Source: Bacillota bacterium (lineage in GTDB: Bacteria; Bacillota; Clostridia; Lachnospirales; Lachnospiraceae). From it: DNA of 64,000 bases. The stretch's first letter is position 1; each line of letters starts with the position of its first letter. Position numbers and translations under genes: made by a program. Positions 43,037 to 52,563 of the stretch are shown here, one piece after another. The stretch is taken from assembly GCA_023418475.1 (NCBI GenBank), contig JAEZZO010000068.1:233008-297007 (forward strand), written 5' to 3'. Under the pieces are notes generated by a model that did not search any database, was not told the DNA's origin, and saw only the letters and a list, made by a program, of their open reading frames with translations.

Positions 43037-43072
43037 GTGTGCACTTGGCAGGCGCACGTATCATAGAAAACC

Positions 43073-43924
43073 TTATTGGGTGTCCGGTAAAATAATTGGT
43101 GTTCCACGATCCCTCAGCGGGCAATGTCCGGTGATTTTTTTGTAGGCACGGTAAAATGAGGAATAATCTCCAAAGCCGGCCTCGATAGCTGCCTGTATGG
43201 CTGGATAACCGTTGATTAGAAGCTGTTGTGCGTAAATAATACGTTTATATAGTAAATAATCTCCGACCGTGGTTCCGGTTGCTTTACGAAATATCTTATT
43301 CAGATGATGCTTGCTGATAAAAAACATCTCAGATATCTGATCCAGGTGAAAGGGTTCCGTCAGATGATTATTCAGATAGGCGATAATACCGGCAACGGTT
43401 TCCGAATGGTTTCCCGCTATCACAGATGCCTGCTTGGATAAGCCCATAAGCTTAATTTGAGACAGCAGAGCTTCCATATAGACAGGGAGAAGCTCTTTCT
43501 GCAGCTCCGATTCCACGCGCGAGCATTCGCTTAGAGATAAAAAAAAGGAATCAAGACGATAGTCCTTCGGGTTTTGATAATAAATTTCATTACCGGAGTA
43601 TTTATCCATGGAAGGAAAAACCGAGAGCAGAAGATGCCGCCTTTCCATTGCAAGAATTTCAGGATGAAAATGCATAGTAAATCTGGTGTAAGGCTTCGGG
43701 CTGTTTACTTTTACTCCGTGAAATACATTGGGAGAGAGCAGAAGCAGGCTGTGAGGCGTCGGATGGTAAGCACGGCCTTCTACGAGATAATCCACATCTC
43801 CCTCAATGAAATAATATACTTCATAGTAACTATGACAATGCAGCTGATATTCCTGATTTGTTTCTTCTGTTACTGAAGAGGTGAATAAAACCATATCGTT
43901 ATTAATTTGTGACAGAATTCCCAT
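43073..43924 (-). CDS. AraC-family regulator with N-terminal cupin
   Basis: A 283-residue regulator. The N-terminal sugar-sensing cupin (YQLHCHSYYEVYYFIEGDVD, LLLLSPNVFHGVK) is followed at about 180-280 by the two-helix-turn-helix AraC domain (NHLTEPFHLDQISEMFFISK, IQAAIEAGFGDYSSFYRAYK). It is transcribed away from a TIM-barrel/oxidoreductase gene set and most likely controls it in response to a sugar or glycoside. The ATG is at 43924, with the promoter region in the 170-base divergent spacer. Confidence 0.93.
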   Translation of the reverse strand: MGILSQINNDMVLFTSSVTEETNQEYQLHCHSYYEVYYFIEGDVDYLVEGRAYHPTPHSLLLLSPNVFHGVKVNSPKPYTRFTMHFHPEILAMERRHLLLSVFPSMDKYSGNEIYYQNPKDYRLDSFFLSLSECSRVESELQKELLPVYMEALLSQIKLMGLSKQASVIAGNHSETVAGIIAYLNNHLTEPFHLDQISEMFFISKHHLNKIFRKATGTTVGDYLLYKRIIYAQQLLINGYPAIQAAIEAGFGDYSSFYRAYKKITGHCPLRDRGTPIILPDTQ

Positions 43925-44096
43925 GGCATTCTCCTTCTACTGTGTATCGAAAGTACCTATTCTTAAGTATAAATCGAGATCGCTATATTTGCAATATAAA
44001 TACACTGATATACAATGGCGTTACCGGAGGAGATTCTCTATAATAATATTATTAATGATGCCCTTTGCGGCACCAGGATCGGAGGGGTATAAAACA

Positions 44097-44855
44097 ATGA
44101 TTGCAGGAGCACAACTGTATACGGTACGAAATTATATACAGAATGAAAAGGATTTTTATTATACGTTAAAAAATATTGCAGAAATCGGTTATCAAACGGT
44201 CCAGATTTCCGCAATTGGAAAGGAAATTCGTCCGGAGCGGATCAGGGAAATCAGTGATGAGTTTTCCTTAAAAATTGTATTGACCCATAGTGATGTAAAT
44301 CGTATTTTATATGATACGGAAGCCTTGATCAAAGAGCATGACATTATGGGATGTAATTATATCGGATTAGGAGCAATGCCGGATAAGTACCGTAATCCGG
44401 AATGGATTAGTCATTTTGCGGAGGATTTTAAGGAGCCTGCAAAGAAAATAGCTGCAGCTGGTAAATTATTCATGTATCATAACCACCATTTTGAATTTGA
44501 AAAATTTAGTGGTAAATACATTCTTGAGTATTTATTAGAGGCGTTTACTCCCGGAGAAATGGGAATTACGCTGGATACTTACTGGGTACAGGCAGCAGGG
44601 GGCGATGTGTGTCAATGGATTGACCGGTTAAAGGACAGAATACCCTGTGTACATTTAAAGGATATGGCTGTGGTAAAACAGACTACGGTTATGGCACCGG
44701 TTATGGAAGGTGTAATGAACTTTCCGGCTATATTACAGAAGCTGGAGAATAGCTGCTGTGAATATCTTCTTGTGGAGCAGGATACCTGTCAAGAGAGTCC
44801 TTTTGAATGCCTAAGAAAAAGCTATCTACATTTAAATAGGATGGGATTTCAATAG
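44097..44855 (+). CDS. IolE-like TIM-barrel sugar isomerase/epimerase family protein
   Basis: A 252-residue (beta/alpha)8 protein. It starts MIAGAQLYTVRNYIQNEK and keeps the expected metal-binding residues Glu/Asp/His/Glu in the phrases HNHHFEFEK, ITLDTYWV, CVHLKDM and LLVEQD. Members include xylose isomerase-like enzymes, IolE dehydratase, 3-keto-sugar epimerases and C-glycoside deglycosidases. ATG 44097 follows GGAGGGG by ten bases; longer frames upstream add non-family residues. It is first of four genes (TIM, oxidoreductase, oxidoreductase, TIM). The reaction cannot be assigned; the gene context argues for an oxidised sugar or glycoside as substrate. Confidence 0.85.
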   Translation: MIAGAQLYTVRNYIQNEKDFYYTLKNIAEIGYQTVQISAIGKEIRPERIREISDEFSLKIVLTHSDVNRILYDTEALIKEHDIMGCNYIGLGAMPDKYRNPEWISHFAEDFKEPAKKIAAAGKLFMYHNHHFEFEKFSGKYILEYLLEAFTPGEMGITLDTYWVQAAGGDVCQWIDRLKDRIPCVHLKDMAVVKQTTVMAPVMEGVMNFPAILQKLENSCCEYLLVEQDTCQESPFECLRKSYLHLNRMGFQ

Positions 44856-44930
44856 AAAGGGCTTATGTCTGTAGAATCCTTAGGTTAAATTTGATGAGGA
44901 GATAAAGAATACACAGAAATGAGGGAAAGT

Positions 44931-46097
44931 ATGGATAAAGTAAAACTTGGAATAATTGGTATTGGTAATATGGGAACCAGTCATTGTAACTCGATTATTG
45001 AAGGGAAGGTTCCGGATATAATACTTACAGCAGTGGCAGATGTTAGAGAAGCCAGAAGAGATTGGGCAAAGGAAAATCTGCCGGATACTGTTTTGATCTT
45101 CGAGGATGGTGACAGCCTGATTTTATCCGGAAAGTGTGATGCAGTGCTGGTTGCGACGCCCCACTATGACCATCCAAGGCTTGTGATGAAAGCTTTCGCA
45201 AATGGACAGCACGCACTGTGTGAAAAACCGGCAGGAGTATATACAAAGCAAGTAAGGGAGATGAACGAGGCAGCGGCGGGCACAGGGCTTGTATTTGCAA
45301 TGATGTTTAATCAGAGAACCAATCATGTTTACCGGAAGATGCACGAATTAGTCCGGGAAGGAACACTTGGCGGCATAAAGCGGGTAAACTGGATAATTAC
45401 AAACTGGTACCGCACTCAGGCTTATTACAACTCAGGCGGTTGGAGAGCAACCTGGGCGGGAGAAGGCGGCGGAGTATTACTTAATCAGTGCCCGCATAAC
45501 CTTGACCTGTTACAGTGGATCTGTGGTATGCCCTCTAAAGTAAGAGCGATCTGCCACAATGGAAAATGGCATGAGATTGAAGTGGAGGATGATGTTACGG
45601 CATATCTGGAATATCCAAATGGAGCTACCGGAGTATTTGTAACAACGACGGCGGACGCACCTGGAACAAACCGCTTTGAAATAACACTGGAGAAGGGCAA
45701 GCTGGTATGTGAGGATGATAAACTAACTTTATTTGAATTGGAGGTCAGTGAGAGAGAGCACTGCTTTACAGCGACGGAGGGCTTTCAGCAGCCCAAGGGT
45801 CATTTTACGGAAATAGAAACAGACGGAATTAATCCGCAGCATATAGGGGTATTGCAGGCATTCGCAGGAAGGATTCTAAATGGTACACCGCTGGTAGCGG
45901 AGGGCGTGGAAGGAATTAACGGATTAACCTTATCCAATGCAATGCACTTATCAAGCTGGCTTAATAAGGCAATAGACATTCCGTTCGAGGAAGAGCTGTT
46001 TTTGGAGGAATTAAATAAACGCCGTAAAACATCGGGTTTTAAGAAAAATGTAAGTGAAGTTACATTTAATACACAAGGAAGCTATGGGATAAAGTAA
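44931..46097 (+). CDS. Gfo/Idh/MocA-family oxidoreductase (first)
   Basis: A 388-residue NAD(P)-dependent sugar oxidoreductase. The Rossmann start is KLGIIGIGNMGTSHCNSI; the catalytic Lys is in CEKPAG; and the C-terminal domain has RATWAGEGGGVLLNQCPHN, typical of the family with the active His. Such enzymes oxidise a sugar hydroxyl (often C3) or reduce the ketone. ATG 44931 is preferred over 44919 because GAGGG lies five bases upstream. The tail before the start (ACACAGAAATGAGGGAAAGTATG) matches the RBS tails at 4.55 and 8.07 kb. It is about 75 bases after the TIM gene. Confidence 0.92.
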   Translation: MDKVKLGIIGIGNMGTSHCNSIIEGKVPDIILTAVADVREARRDWAKENLPDTVLIFEDGDSLILSGKCDAVLVATPHYDHPRLVMKAFANGQHALCEKPAGVYTKQVREMNEAAAGTGLVFAMMFNQRTNHVYRKMHELVREGTLGGIKRVNWIITNWYRTQAYYNSGGWRATWAGEGGGVLLNQCPHNLDLLQWICGMPSKVRAICHNGKWHEIEVEDDVTAYLEYPNGATGVFVTTTADAPGTNRFEITLEKGKLVCEDDKLTLFELEVSEREHCFTATEGFQQPKGHFTEIETDGINPQHIGVLQAFAGRILNGTPLVAEGVEGINGLTLSNAMHLSSWLNKAIDIPFEEELFLEELNKRRKTSGFKKNVSEVTFNTQGSYGIK

Positions 46098-46134
46098 CAT
46101 CCAGCAAAACTATGGAAAGGAAATGGTTATTAGT

Positions 46135-47133
46135 ATGAGGATTGCTATTGTGGGCTGCGGCTCAATCGCAAGAGTACATGCAGAGAACATTTGGAAATTC
46201 GAAAATCAGAAGCTGGTAGCATTTGCGGATATTATTTCTGATAGAGCAGAGCAATTTGCGCTGCTCTATCATGGAAAAGCATACGGCTCCTATGAAGAAA
46301 TGTTGGAGCAGGAAGTAATTGATGTATTGCATATCTGCACACCACACTATCTTCATGTACCTATGGCAGTTTATGCATTGGAGCATGGAGTGCATGTCTT
46401 TATGGAGAAGCCGCCGGTTATTTCAAAGGAACAATTGCTGCAGCTGGAAGAAATAAATACGAACCGAAAATTAGGTTTTTGCTTTCAAAACCGGTATAAT
46501 CCTAGTGTAGTAGAAGTAAAAAAATTACTGGAATCAGGGGAGGCTGGCGATATTTACGGTGCGAGGGGAATTGTAACCTGGAACCGGACGCAACCTTATT
46601 ATACGGATAGCGGCTGGAGAGGAAGGCTTGCCACGGAAGGAGGCGGAGCACTGATTAACCAGTCCATACACACGATGGATCTGCTGACATATTTTCTGGG
46701 GCATCCGGTTCTGGTAGACGCGGTTATGGCTAATCATCATCTAAAGCAAACCATAGAAGTAGAGGATATGCTGGAAGCTTTCATTCGTTTTGAAAAAAAC
46801 AGAAAAGCCTGCTTTTATGCTACGACAGCCTATACGGCAGATGTTCCTCCTTTGATAGAAATATCGTGTGAACATATGACAATACGAATTGAGGATTTGG
46901 AGGTCACTTATTATTATAAGGACGGCAGAATAGTTAAACCGGCTATTGAGAATATAGTAGGTCTGGGTAAAAGCTACTGGGGCTGTGGACACAGGGATTG
47001 CATAGCGGATTTTTATCACAGTATTGAAAACGGAAGCAGATTTGCACTTGATTTAAAGGGTGTGAAGGATACCATCTTGCTGATGCTGGGTGCTTATTCA
47101 TCTGCCGGAACGGGGCAGGAAGTATTGCTTTAA
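46135..47133 (+). CDS. Gfo/Idh/MocA-family oxidoreductase (second)
   Basis: A 332-residue paralogue of the preceding enzyme: RIAIVGCGSIARVHAENI, FMEKPPV, SGWRGRLATEGGGALINQ, SIHTMDLL. It is shorter and only moderately alike, so this is an old duplication or independent recruitment and not a fresh tandem copy. ATG 46135 is chosen because the family start is M-R-I-A-I-V-G; ATG 46123 is too close to AAAGGA. Two oxidoreductases together could oxidise the bound sugar and later reduce the released keto-sugar. Confidence 0.91.
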   Translation: MRIAIVGCGSIARVHAENIWKFENQKLVAFADIISDRAEQFALLYHGKAYGSYEEMLEQEVIDVLHICTPHYLHVPMAVYALEHGVHVFMEKPPVISKEQLLQLEEINTNRKLGFCFQNRYNPSVVEVKKLLESGEAGDIYGARGIVTWNRTQPYYTDSGWRGRLATEGGGALINQSIHTMDLLTYFLGHPVLVDAVMANHHLKQTIEVEDMLEAFIRFEKNRKACFYATTAYTADVPPLIEISCEHMTIRIEDLEVTYYYKDGRIVKPAIENIVGLGKSYWGCGHRDCIADFYHSIENGSRFALDLKGVKDTILLMLGAYSSAGTGQEVLL

Positions 47134-47302
47134 TGGGTTTTATTGCTATCTGCCGATAGATTAATCTTAGGGAATTGAATGTATTCAATGTATGCCGGGC
47201 TTCTAGCCAAAGGATTCGTTGGATATGTACTAAATAATAAGGAAGAATTGATATAGTGCTGTCAACGAAATATAACAGGTTGAGGGCAGAAGGGAGATAA
47301 AG

Positions 47303-48145
47303 ATGCTGACAAATTGTACAATTACAGGTTTTGCAGATGAAATTCATTCTGATATTAAGGTTCAGGTGAAGCTGCTGAAGGAATTGGGCATTCATTACCT
47401 GGAACTTCGAAGTGCGAACGGAAAAAGTATAGCTGAATATACTATTGAGGAGGCAAAGGAGCTTAAGAAATATCTTTGGAAAGAGCAGATCAAGGTCTCC
47501 GCGATAGGCTCACCGATTGGGAAGATTATGGTTACAGAAGATTTTGAAGCTCATTATGAATTGTTCCAGAAGATTGTGGAGATAGCAAAGATCATGGAAA
47601 CACCCTATATTCGTATTTTCAGCTTTTACATACCCGAGGGACAGGAGCCGGAGCAATTTGAGACAGAGGTTATAACCAGATTGCAGCGTATGATAACATA
47701 TGCCGGTACGCAGGGGTGCATTCTGCTTCATGAAAATGAGAAGGGCATTTATGGGGATGTGGCATCCCGGTGTCAGAGGTTATTTACATCTTTGCCAGCG
47801 GATCATTTTAAATGTACGTTTGATTTTGCTAATTTTATACAGTGTAAACAAGAAACTCTCGAAGCATATGAGATGCTAAAACCTTATATTCAATATATCC
47901 ATATCAAAGATGCTTTTCTTTCCACCGGTGAGGTAACACCTGCCGGGGAAGGGGATGGTAAGGTGAAGGAGATACTTGGTAAACTGGAGGAAAAAGGTTA
48001 CTGTGGTTATTTGAGTCTGGAACCGCATCTCGTGGAATTTATGGCATTAAAAACACTGGAGAAGGATGTTAAGAAAAGGACGCGAACGAACGCAGAAGAA
48101 GCATTTGTAATAGCATATCAGGCGTTAATCAAAATACTGCAATAA
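47303..48145 (+). CDS. IolE-like TIM-barrel isomerase/epimerase family protein (second)
   Basis: A 280-residue (beta/alpha)8 protein. N-terminus TITGFADEIHSDIKVQVKLL, then metal-binding phrases LLHENEKGIYG (Glu), CTFDFANF (Asp), YIHIKDAF (His) and LSLEPHL (Glu), so the four ligands are all present. It differs clearly from the first TIM protein. ATG 47303 has AGGGAG seven to eight bases upstream. It closes the four-gene set begun at 44.1 kb and is 170 bases from the second oxidoreductase. Confidence 0.88.
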   Translation: MLTNCTITGFADEIHSDIKVQVKLLKELGIHYLELRSANGKSIAEYTIEEAKELKKYLWKEQIKVSAIGSPIGKIMVTEDFEAHYELFQKIVEIAKIMETPYIRIFSFYIPEGQEPEQFETEVITRLQRMITYAGTQGCILLHENEKGIYGDVASRCQRLFTSLPADHFKCTFDFANFIQCKQETLEAYEMLKPYIQYIHIKDAFLSTGEVTPAGEGDGKVKEILGKLEEKGYCGYLSLEPHLVEFMALKTLEKDVKKRTRTNAEEAFVIAYQALIKILQ

Positions 48146-48287
48146 TTGGAACAGAGGCTTACATGCATTCTGTAAAATTTAAGCATGAATGAAAATAGTT
48201 CAACTTGTAACAGCTGAATCTTATGAATAGATGAATTTACCTCAATTGAAATATGAAAATAAATCATAAATAGAACAAGATAGTTCA

Positions 48288-48316
48288 TTGCTTGGTTTCA
48301 AGGGATCTCTTATAAT
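48288..48316 (+). promoter_or_regulatory. Promoter of the GH43 gene
   Basis: TTGCTT (48288-48293), a 17-bp spacer and a perfect TATAAT (48311-48316), 42 bases before the start. The GH43 gene can thus be expressed separately from the four genes upstream. Confidence 0.6.
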
Positions 48317-48358
48317 TGAGATAATAACTAAAAAGATAATATAAAGGAGTAACCGATC

Positions 48359-49774
48359 ATGAAAAAGCAGGGACTAAATCCTTATCTTCCTTCCTGGGAA
48401 TATATACCGGACGGAGAACCTTATGTATTTCAAAACAGAGTCTATGTTTATGGATCCCATGACCGTTTTAACGGCTATGTATATTGTTTAAATGATTATG
48501 TTTGCTGGTCAGCGCCGGAGGATGATCTCTCTGACTGGCGTTATGAGGGTGTAATTTATAAGAGAACGGATGTTGAAAATAATGATGATTGTGACAGCTG
48601 TCTTTTTGCGCCGGATGTGACAGTCGGACCGGATGGAAGATATTACTTATTCTATGTTGACAGTAAGCGTTCAATTGTATCGGTTGCGGTATGTGATACA
48701 CCGGCAGGCAAATATGAATTTTACGGCTATGTACATTATGCGGATGGAACAATATTAGGAAATAGAGAAGGAGATCAGCCTCAATTTGATCCCGGAGTAT
48801 TAACAGAGGGTGACAGGACTTATCTTTATACCGGCTTTTGTGCTGCGGGTGACAGAACAAGAAGCGGAGCTATGGCAACAGTGCTTGGACCGGATATGTT
48901 AACAATAATTGAGGAGCCGGTATTCATAGCGCCGAGTGAACCCTACAGTAAAGGCAGTGGATATGAAGGACATGAATTTTTTGAAGCTCCTTCCATAAGA
49001 AAAAGAGGAGATACTTATTATTTTGTCTATTCCTCTATTGTAATGCATGAACTTTGTTATGCGACCAGTAAATCTCCGACGAAGGATTTTGTCTATGGAG
49101 GAGTTATAATAAGCAATAATGATCTCCACATCAATACCTATAAACCGGCAGAAAAACCGATGTATTACGGCGGTAATAACCATGGCAGCATTATTGAAAT
49201 TAAGGATCAATGGTATATATTTTATCATAGACACACAAACGGAACCAATTTCAGCAGACAGGGCTGCATCGAGAAGATTACCTTCAAAGAAGACGGGATG
49301 ATACCCCAGGCTGAATTGACTTCCTGTGGCTGTAATGATGGTCCATTAATAGGAAAAGGGGAATATCCCGCATATCTGGCATGTAATCTGCTTTGCAGTG
49401 AAGATTCAATTTATACGGATTTCACGGGAGCATGGATGAACAATCAATTTCCCAAGATTACACAGGACGGAAAAGACGGTGATGAGGAAATTGGTTATAT
49501 TGCTAATATGAAGTCTTCTGCCACAGCCGGTTTCAAGTATTTTGACTGTAAGGGAATAACAAAAGTTAAGATAAAAGTCAGAGGATATAGCAAGGGGGAC
49601 TTTGAAGTCAAAACCTCTTGGGATGGAACGGCACTTGGTACTATTCCAGTTGTGTTTTCAAATGTATGGAGGGAATATAGTGCCGATATCACAATTCCTG
49701 ACGGAGTTCATGCACTCTATTTTACCTATACCGGTCAGGGAAGTGCAAGTCTTGCTTCTTTCACTTTAGAATAA
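48359..49774 (+). CDS. Cytosolic GH43-family glycoside hydrolase with C-terminal beta-sandwich
   Basis: A 471-residue five-blade-propeller glycosidase. Catalytic phrases are GEPYVFQNRVYVYGSHD near the N-terminus (base Asp region), LFAPDVTVGPDGRYYLFYV, QFDPGVL (pKa-tuning Asp) and HEFFEAPSIRKRGDTYYF (acid Glu). The last 120 or so residues are a CBM6-like beta-sandwich (GFKYFDCKGITKVKIKVRGY). GH43 enzymes release arabinose or xylose, less often galactose. No signal peptide is present, so it works on imported oligosaccharides. AAAGGAG precedes the ATG. Confidence 0.92.
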   Translation: MKKQGLNPYLPSWEYIPDGEPYVFQNRVYVYGSHDRFNGYVYCLNDYVCWSAPEDDLSDWRYEGVIYKRTDVENNDDCDSCLFAPDVTVGPDGRYYLFYVDSKRSIVSVAVCDTPAGKYEFYGYVHYADGTILGNREGDQPQFDPGVLTEGDRTYLYTGFCAAGDRTRSGAMATVLGPDMLTIIEEPVFIAPSEPYSKGSGYEGHEFFEAPSIRKRGDTYYFVYSSIVMHELCYATSKSPTKDFVYGGVIISNNDLHINTYKPAEKPMYYGGNNHGSIIEIKDQWYIFYHRHTNGTNFSRQGCIEKITFKEDGMIPQAELTSCGCNDGPLIGKGEYPAYLACNLLCSEDSIYTDFTGAWMNNQFPKITQDGKDGDEEIGYIANMKSSATAGFKYFDCKGITKVKIKVRGYSKGDFEVKTSWDGTALGTIPVVFSNVWREYSADITIPDGVHALYFTYTGQGSASLASFTLE

Positions 49775-49812
49775 CGGAATGCTTTAAAGAAAGGCAAGTA
49801 GTAAAATATTGC

Positions 49813-50661
49813 TCAAACAGGATACGAGTTTGGCAATCCTCTGTATGCGGAGGGTGTCAGCCCGTATCTTTTTTTGAAACTTCGGCCAAAATAACGGTAA
49901 TCATTAAACCCGACGGAATAGGCAGCTTGTTCTATACTTATGTTTGGCTTTTCAACAAGTAAATGCGCAGCCTTATCCAAACGTATTGCATTCACGTATT
50001 CCAAAGGTGAAACCGAAAAGCTTTTTTTAAAATAAGAAATAAAATAATTCGGATGGAGGTGTGCAATATCGGCCATATCCTTTAGTTTAATTACTTTCTG
50101 CAAATTTTTTTCAATATAATCATTGATGCGGACAATAAAATGATCCGGATTTTGTGGCATCAGCTTTTGATAATTGACATGCTCCAGAAAAAGCTTGAAT
50201 AATTCAATTAGGATTGCTTTTTCTGATAATATATCCAGCGAGCAGGAAACCGTGTTCAATTTAAGTAAACGTTCGAACAAGGGGATGGCAATATTCCTGT
50301 CAGGAATACATTTTACAGTATCTTTGGAATAGATCAGTTTTTGTTCACTGCTAAATCTGATATCAAAGTGGCACCAATATTTAAGTACCGGATTGGCGAG
50401 ATTTTGCCGGTAAGTATGCTTTGTGTATGCCGGAATCAAAAATAATTCACCGGGCTTTGGATAATAGGTATCACCCGAAATGATAAGATATGCCTCTCCG
50501 TCCTGAAAATAATAGAACTTATTAAAACCATAGATACAGTCGGTTTCGCCCCAATCCGGTGCGCATACATTGTAGCCTTGTAATAAGCATTTCACCATAA
50601 CCGTATCAAGTATATTTTTATCAAATAGCTGAGGAACATTAGAATTACTTTTTTGATTCAA
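49813..50661 (-). CDS. AraC-family regulator
   Basis: A 282-residue regulator with an N-terminal cupin (CIYGFNKFYYFQDGEAYLII, LFLIPAYTKHTYRQN) and a C-terminal AraC DNA-binding domain (IKLKDMADIAHLHPNYFISY, SIEQAAYSVGFNDYRYFGRS). It is divergent from the alpha-fucosidase gene and convergent with GH43. The likely inducer is a mono- or disaccharide from the same glycan. It is a second, distinct AraC protein from the one at 43 kb. Confidence 0.93.
   Translation of the reverse strand: MNQKSNSNVPQLFDKNILDTVMVKCLLQGYNVCAPDWGETDCIYGFNKFYYFQDGEAYLIISGDTYYPKPGELFLIPAYTKHTYRQNLANPVLKYWCHFDIRFSSEQKLIYSKDTVKCIPDRNIAIPLFERLLKLNTVSCSLDILSEKAILIELFKLFLEHVNYQKLMPQNPDHFIVRINDYIEKNLQKVIKLKDMADIAHLHPNYFISYFKKSFSVSPLEYVNAIRLDKAAHLLVEKPNISIEQAAYSVGFNDYRYFGRSFKKRYGLTPSAYRGLPNSYPV
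49821..49875 (+). terminator. Terminator of GH43 inside the 3' end of the AraC gene
   Basis: GATACG (49821-49826) pairs with CGTATC (49863-49868), with an inner CCTC/GAGG hairpin, and is followed by seven Ts. It overlaps the last codons of the convergent AraC gene. Confidence 0.55.
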
Positions 50662-51026
50662 TCAATTTAAACTCCTTCCCGGTAATTTCGTAATAGTATA
50701 TCTATTTTACAATAACATATTAATATTGTCCACATAGATATTAATATACGCCATTAAAATAAAATGAGTGTACAGTATAATATATTTAATATTTTCGGTT
50801 AGTATTATCGAAGTGACATACAATACATTTCATGATAAATCAATTATTTTATATAGTTAAGCCTGGTAAAAAAGTGTCATAACAGAGGAAGGTATAAGAC
50901 TTATCAATGAATGTAAAACTATCAGAGCTTCGTTATTACATGAAAAATATAAAATAAATATGAAAAACTCGATAATTTATACTACGATACAGTTACATCT
51001 TATCGAAAAAATGTGGAGGTATTACT
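50662..51026. promoter_or_regulatory. Divergent spacer between AraC and GH29 genes
   Basis: These 365 bases have no gene. Two identical 10-bp palindromes, ATATTAATAT (50717-50726 and 50738-50747), lie 21 bases apart, i.e. two helical turns on the same face, close to the AraC gene. This fits an operator for a dimeric regulator or tandem -10-like sequences. The rest is A+T-rich with no clear promoter. Confidence 0.4.
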
Positions 51027-52505
51027 ATGGAGCAGAAAATTACGGAATACAGAAAAAAGATTGACGAGGTCATTGAAAAAGGAGTTTATAAGGATAATTG
51101 GGAATCTCTTCATAATTATCCGGTTCCAAAGTGGTATGAAAATGCTAAATTCGGAATTTTTATACATTGGGGTGTGTATAGTGTACCGGCTTTTGGAAAT
51201 GAATGGTATCCTAGAAATATGTATATTGAGGGCACAAGGGAATATGAGCATCATCTTAAGACCTATGGAGCACAGAAGGATTTCGGATACGCAGATTTTA
51301 TTCCAATGTTTAAGGCTGAGAAGTTTAATGCTAAGGAATGGATGAAACTGTTTAAAGCCTCCGGTGCAAAATATGTGATGCCAGTTGCAGAACATCATGA
51401 TGGCTTTCAAATGTATGACAGTGCATTATCGGATTGGAACGCAGCTAAAATGGGTCCGAAAAGAGACGTGCTGGGAGAGCTTAAGGAAGCCGCAGAGCAG
51501 GAGAATATAGTCTTTTGTGCTTCGGATCACCGCGCAGAAAATTACTGGTTTTACGCAGGAGCCCGTGATTTTAATTCCGGATTACAAAATATTACCTACC
51601 AGGAGCCATATGGTTATGCACATGCTGATTATTCCAAGGAAGAATCTGTACTTCGTCTTTCCACAGATGTCTACTCCACTCCCGCATCAACAGAGCATCT
51701 GGAAGACTGGCTGGCAAGAATTTGTGAGCTGGTAGATAAATATCGGCCTAAAATAGTATGGTTTGATTGGTGGATTCAGAACCTTTCCTTTAAGCCTTAT
51801 CTGAAAAAATTTGCTGCATATTATTATAACCGCGCTCTGGAATGGGGTGAGGAAGTGGCAATTAATTATAAATATGATGCGTATGCATATCAATCCGCCG
51901 TTTTTGATGTAGAAAGAGGACAGCTGGAGAATATCAGGCCAAAGCTGTGGCAGACTGATACGGCTGTCGCAAAGAATTCATGGGGATATACAGAGAATAA
52001 CGAATTCAAAAATCCGGTGGACATTGTATGTGATCTTGTTGATATTGTCAGTAAAAATGGCTGTCTGTTACTAAATGTCGGACCTAAGTCAGATGGAACG
52101 ATAACCGAAGAAGATCAGGAGGTTTTACTGTCGATTGGTAAATGGCTGGACAAAAACGGAGAAGCAATCTATGATACTTCCTTCTGGAAAATATACGGAG
52201 AAGGACCTACCAAAGTTAAAGAAGGAGCTTTTACCGATACGGACAGGGAAAAATTTACAAGCGAGGATATTCGTTTCACTTATAAAGCACCTTATTTATA
52301 TGCACATGTCCTTAGCTGGCCGCAGAGCGGAGAGGTTATAATCAAATCTCTTGGAATGAAGGGATTAAATGCTGACATCGAGGAGATCAAGGTGTTAGGT
52401 TATGACATTCCGGCTACTTTTGACAGAGACGCAGAAGGCTTAAGTATAAAAGCACAGGGTATCCATACAGAATATCCGGTATGCCTCAAAATCAAAATGA
52501 ATTAA
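51027..52505 (+). CDS. Alpha-L-fucosidase, GH29 family
   Basis: A 492-residue enzyme with the GH29 start (WYENAKFGIFIHWGVYSVPA), the substrate-binding VMPVAEHHDGFQMYDS and the nucleophile Asp in IVWFDWWIQ. A C-terminal beta-sandwich follows. It hydrolyses alpha-L-fucosides with retention. No signal peptide is present, so the substrate must be imported. GGAGG lies nine bases before the ATG. It is first of a pair with an SDR dehydrogenase 58 bases later. Fucosylated plant xyloglucan or host glycans are both possible sources. Confidence 0.96.
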   Translation: MEQKITEYRKKIDEVIEKGVYKDNWESLHNYPVPKWYENAKFGIFIHWGVYSVPAFGNEWYPRNMYIEGTREYEHHLKTYGAQKDFGYADFIPMFKAEKFNAKEWMKLFKASGAKYVMPVAEHHDGFQMYDSALSDWNAAKMGPKRDVLGELKEAAEQENIVFCASDHRAENYWFYAGARDFNSGLQNITYQEPYGYAHADYSKEESVLRLSTDVYSTPASTEHLEDWLARICELVDKYRPKIVWFDWWIQNLSFKPYLKKFAAYYYNRALEWGEEVAINYKYDAYAYQSAVFDVERGQLENIRPKLWQTDTAVAKNSWGYTENNEFKNPVDIVCDLVDIVSKNGCLLLNVGPKSDGTITEEDQEVLLSIGKWLDKNGEAIYDTSFWKIYGEGPTKVKEGAFTDTDREKFTSEDIRFTYKAPYLYAHVLSWPQSGEVIIKSLGMKGLNADIEEIKVLGYDIPATFDRDAEGLSIKAQGIHTEYPVCLKIKMN

Positions 52506-52563
52506 GCTTTTGACGTCCGAGACCTATATACTTCATTGCTTTGAAAGGAGAACTTAATCTCGT

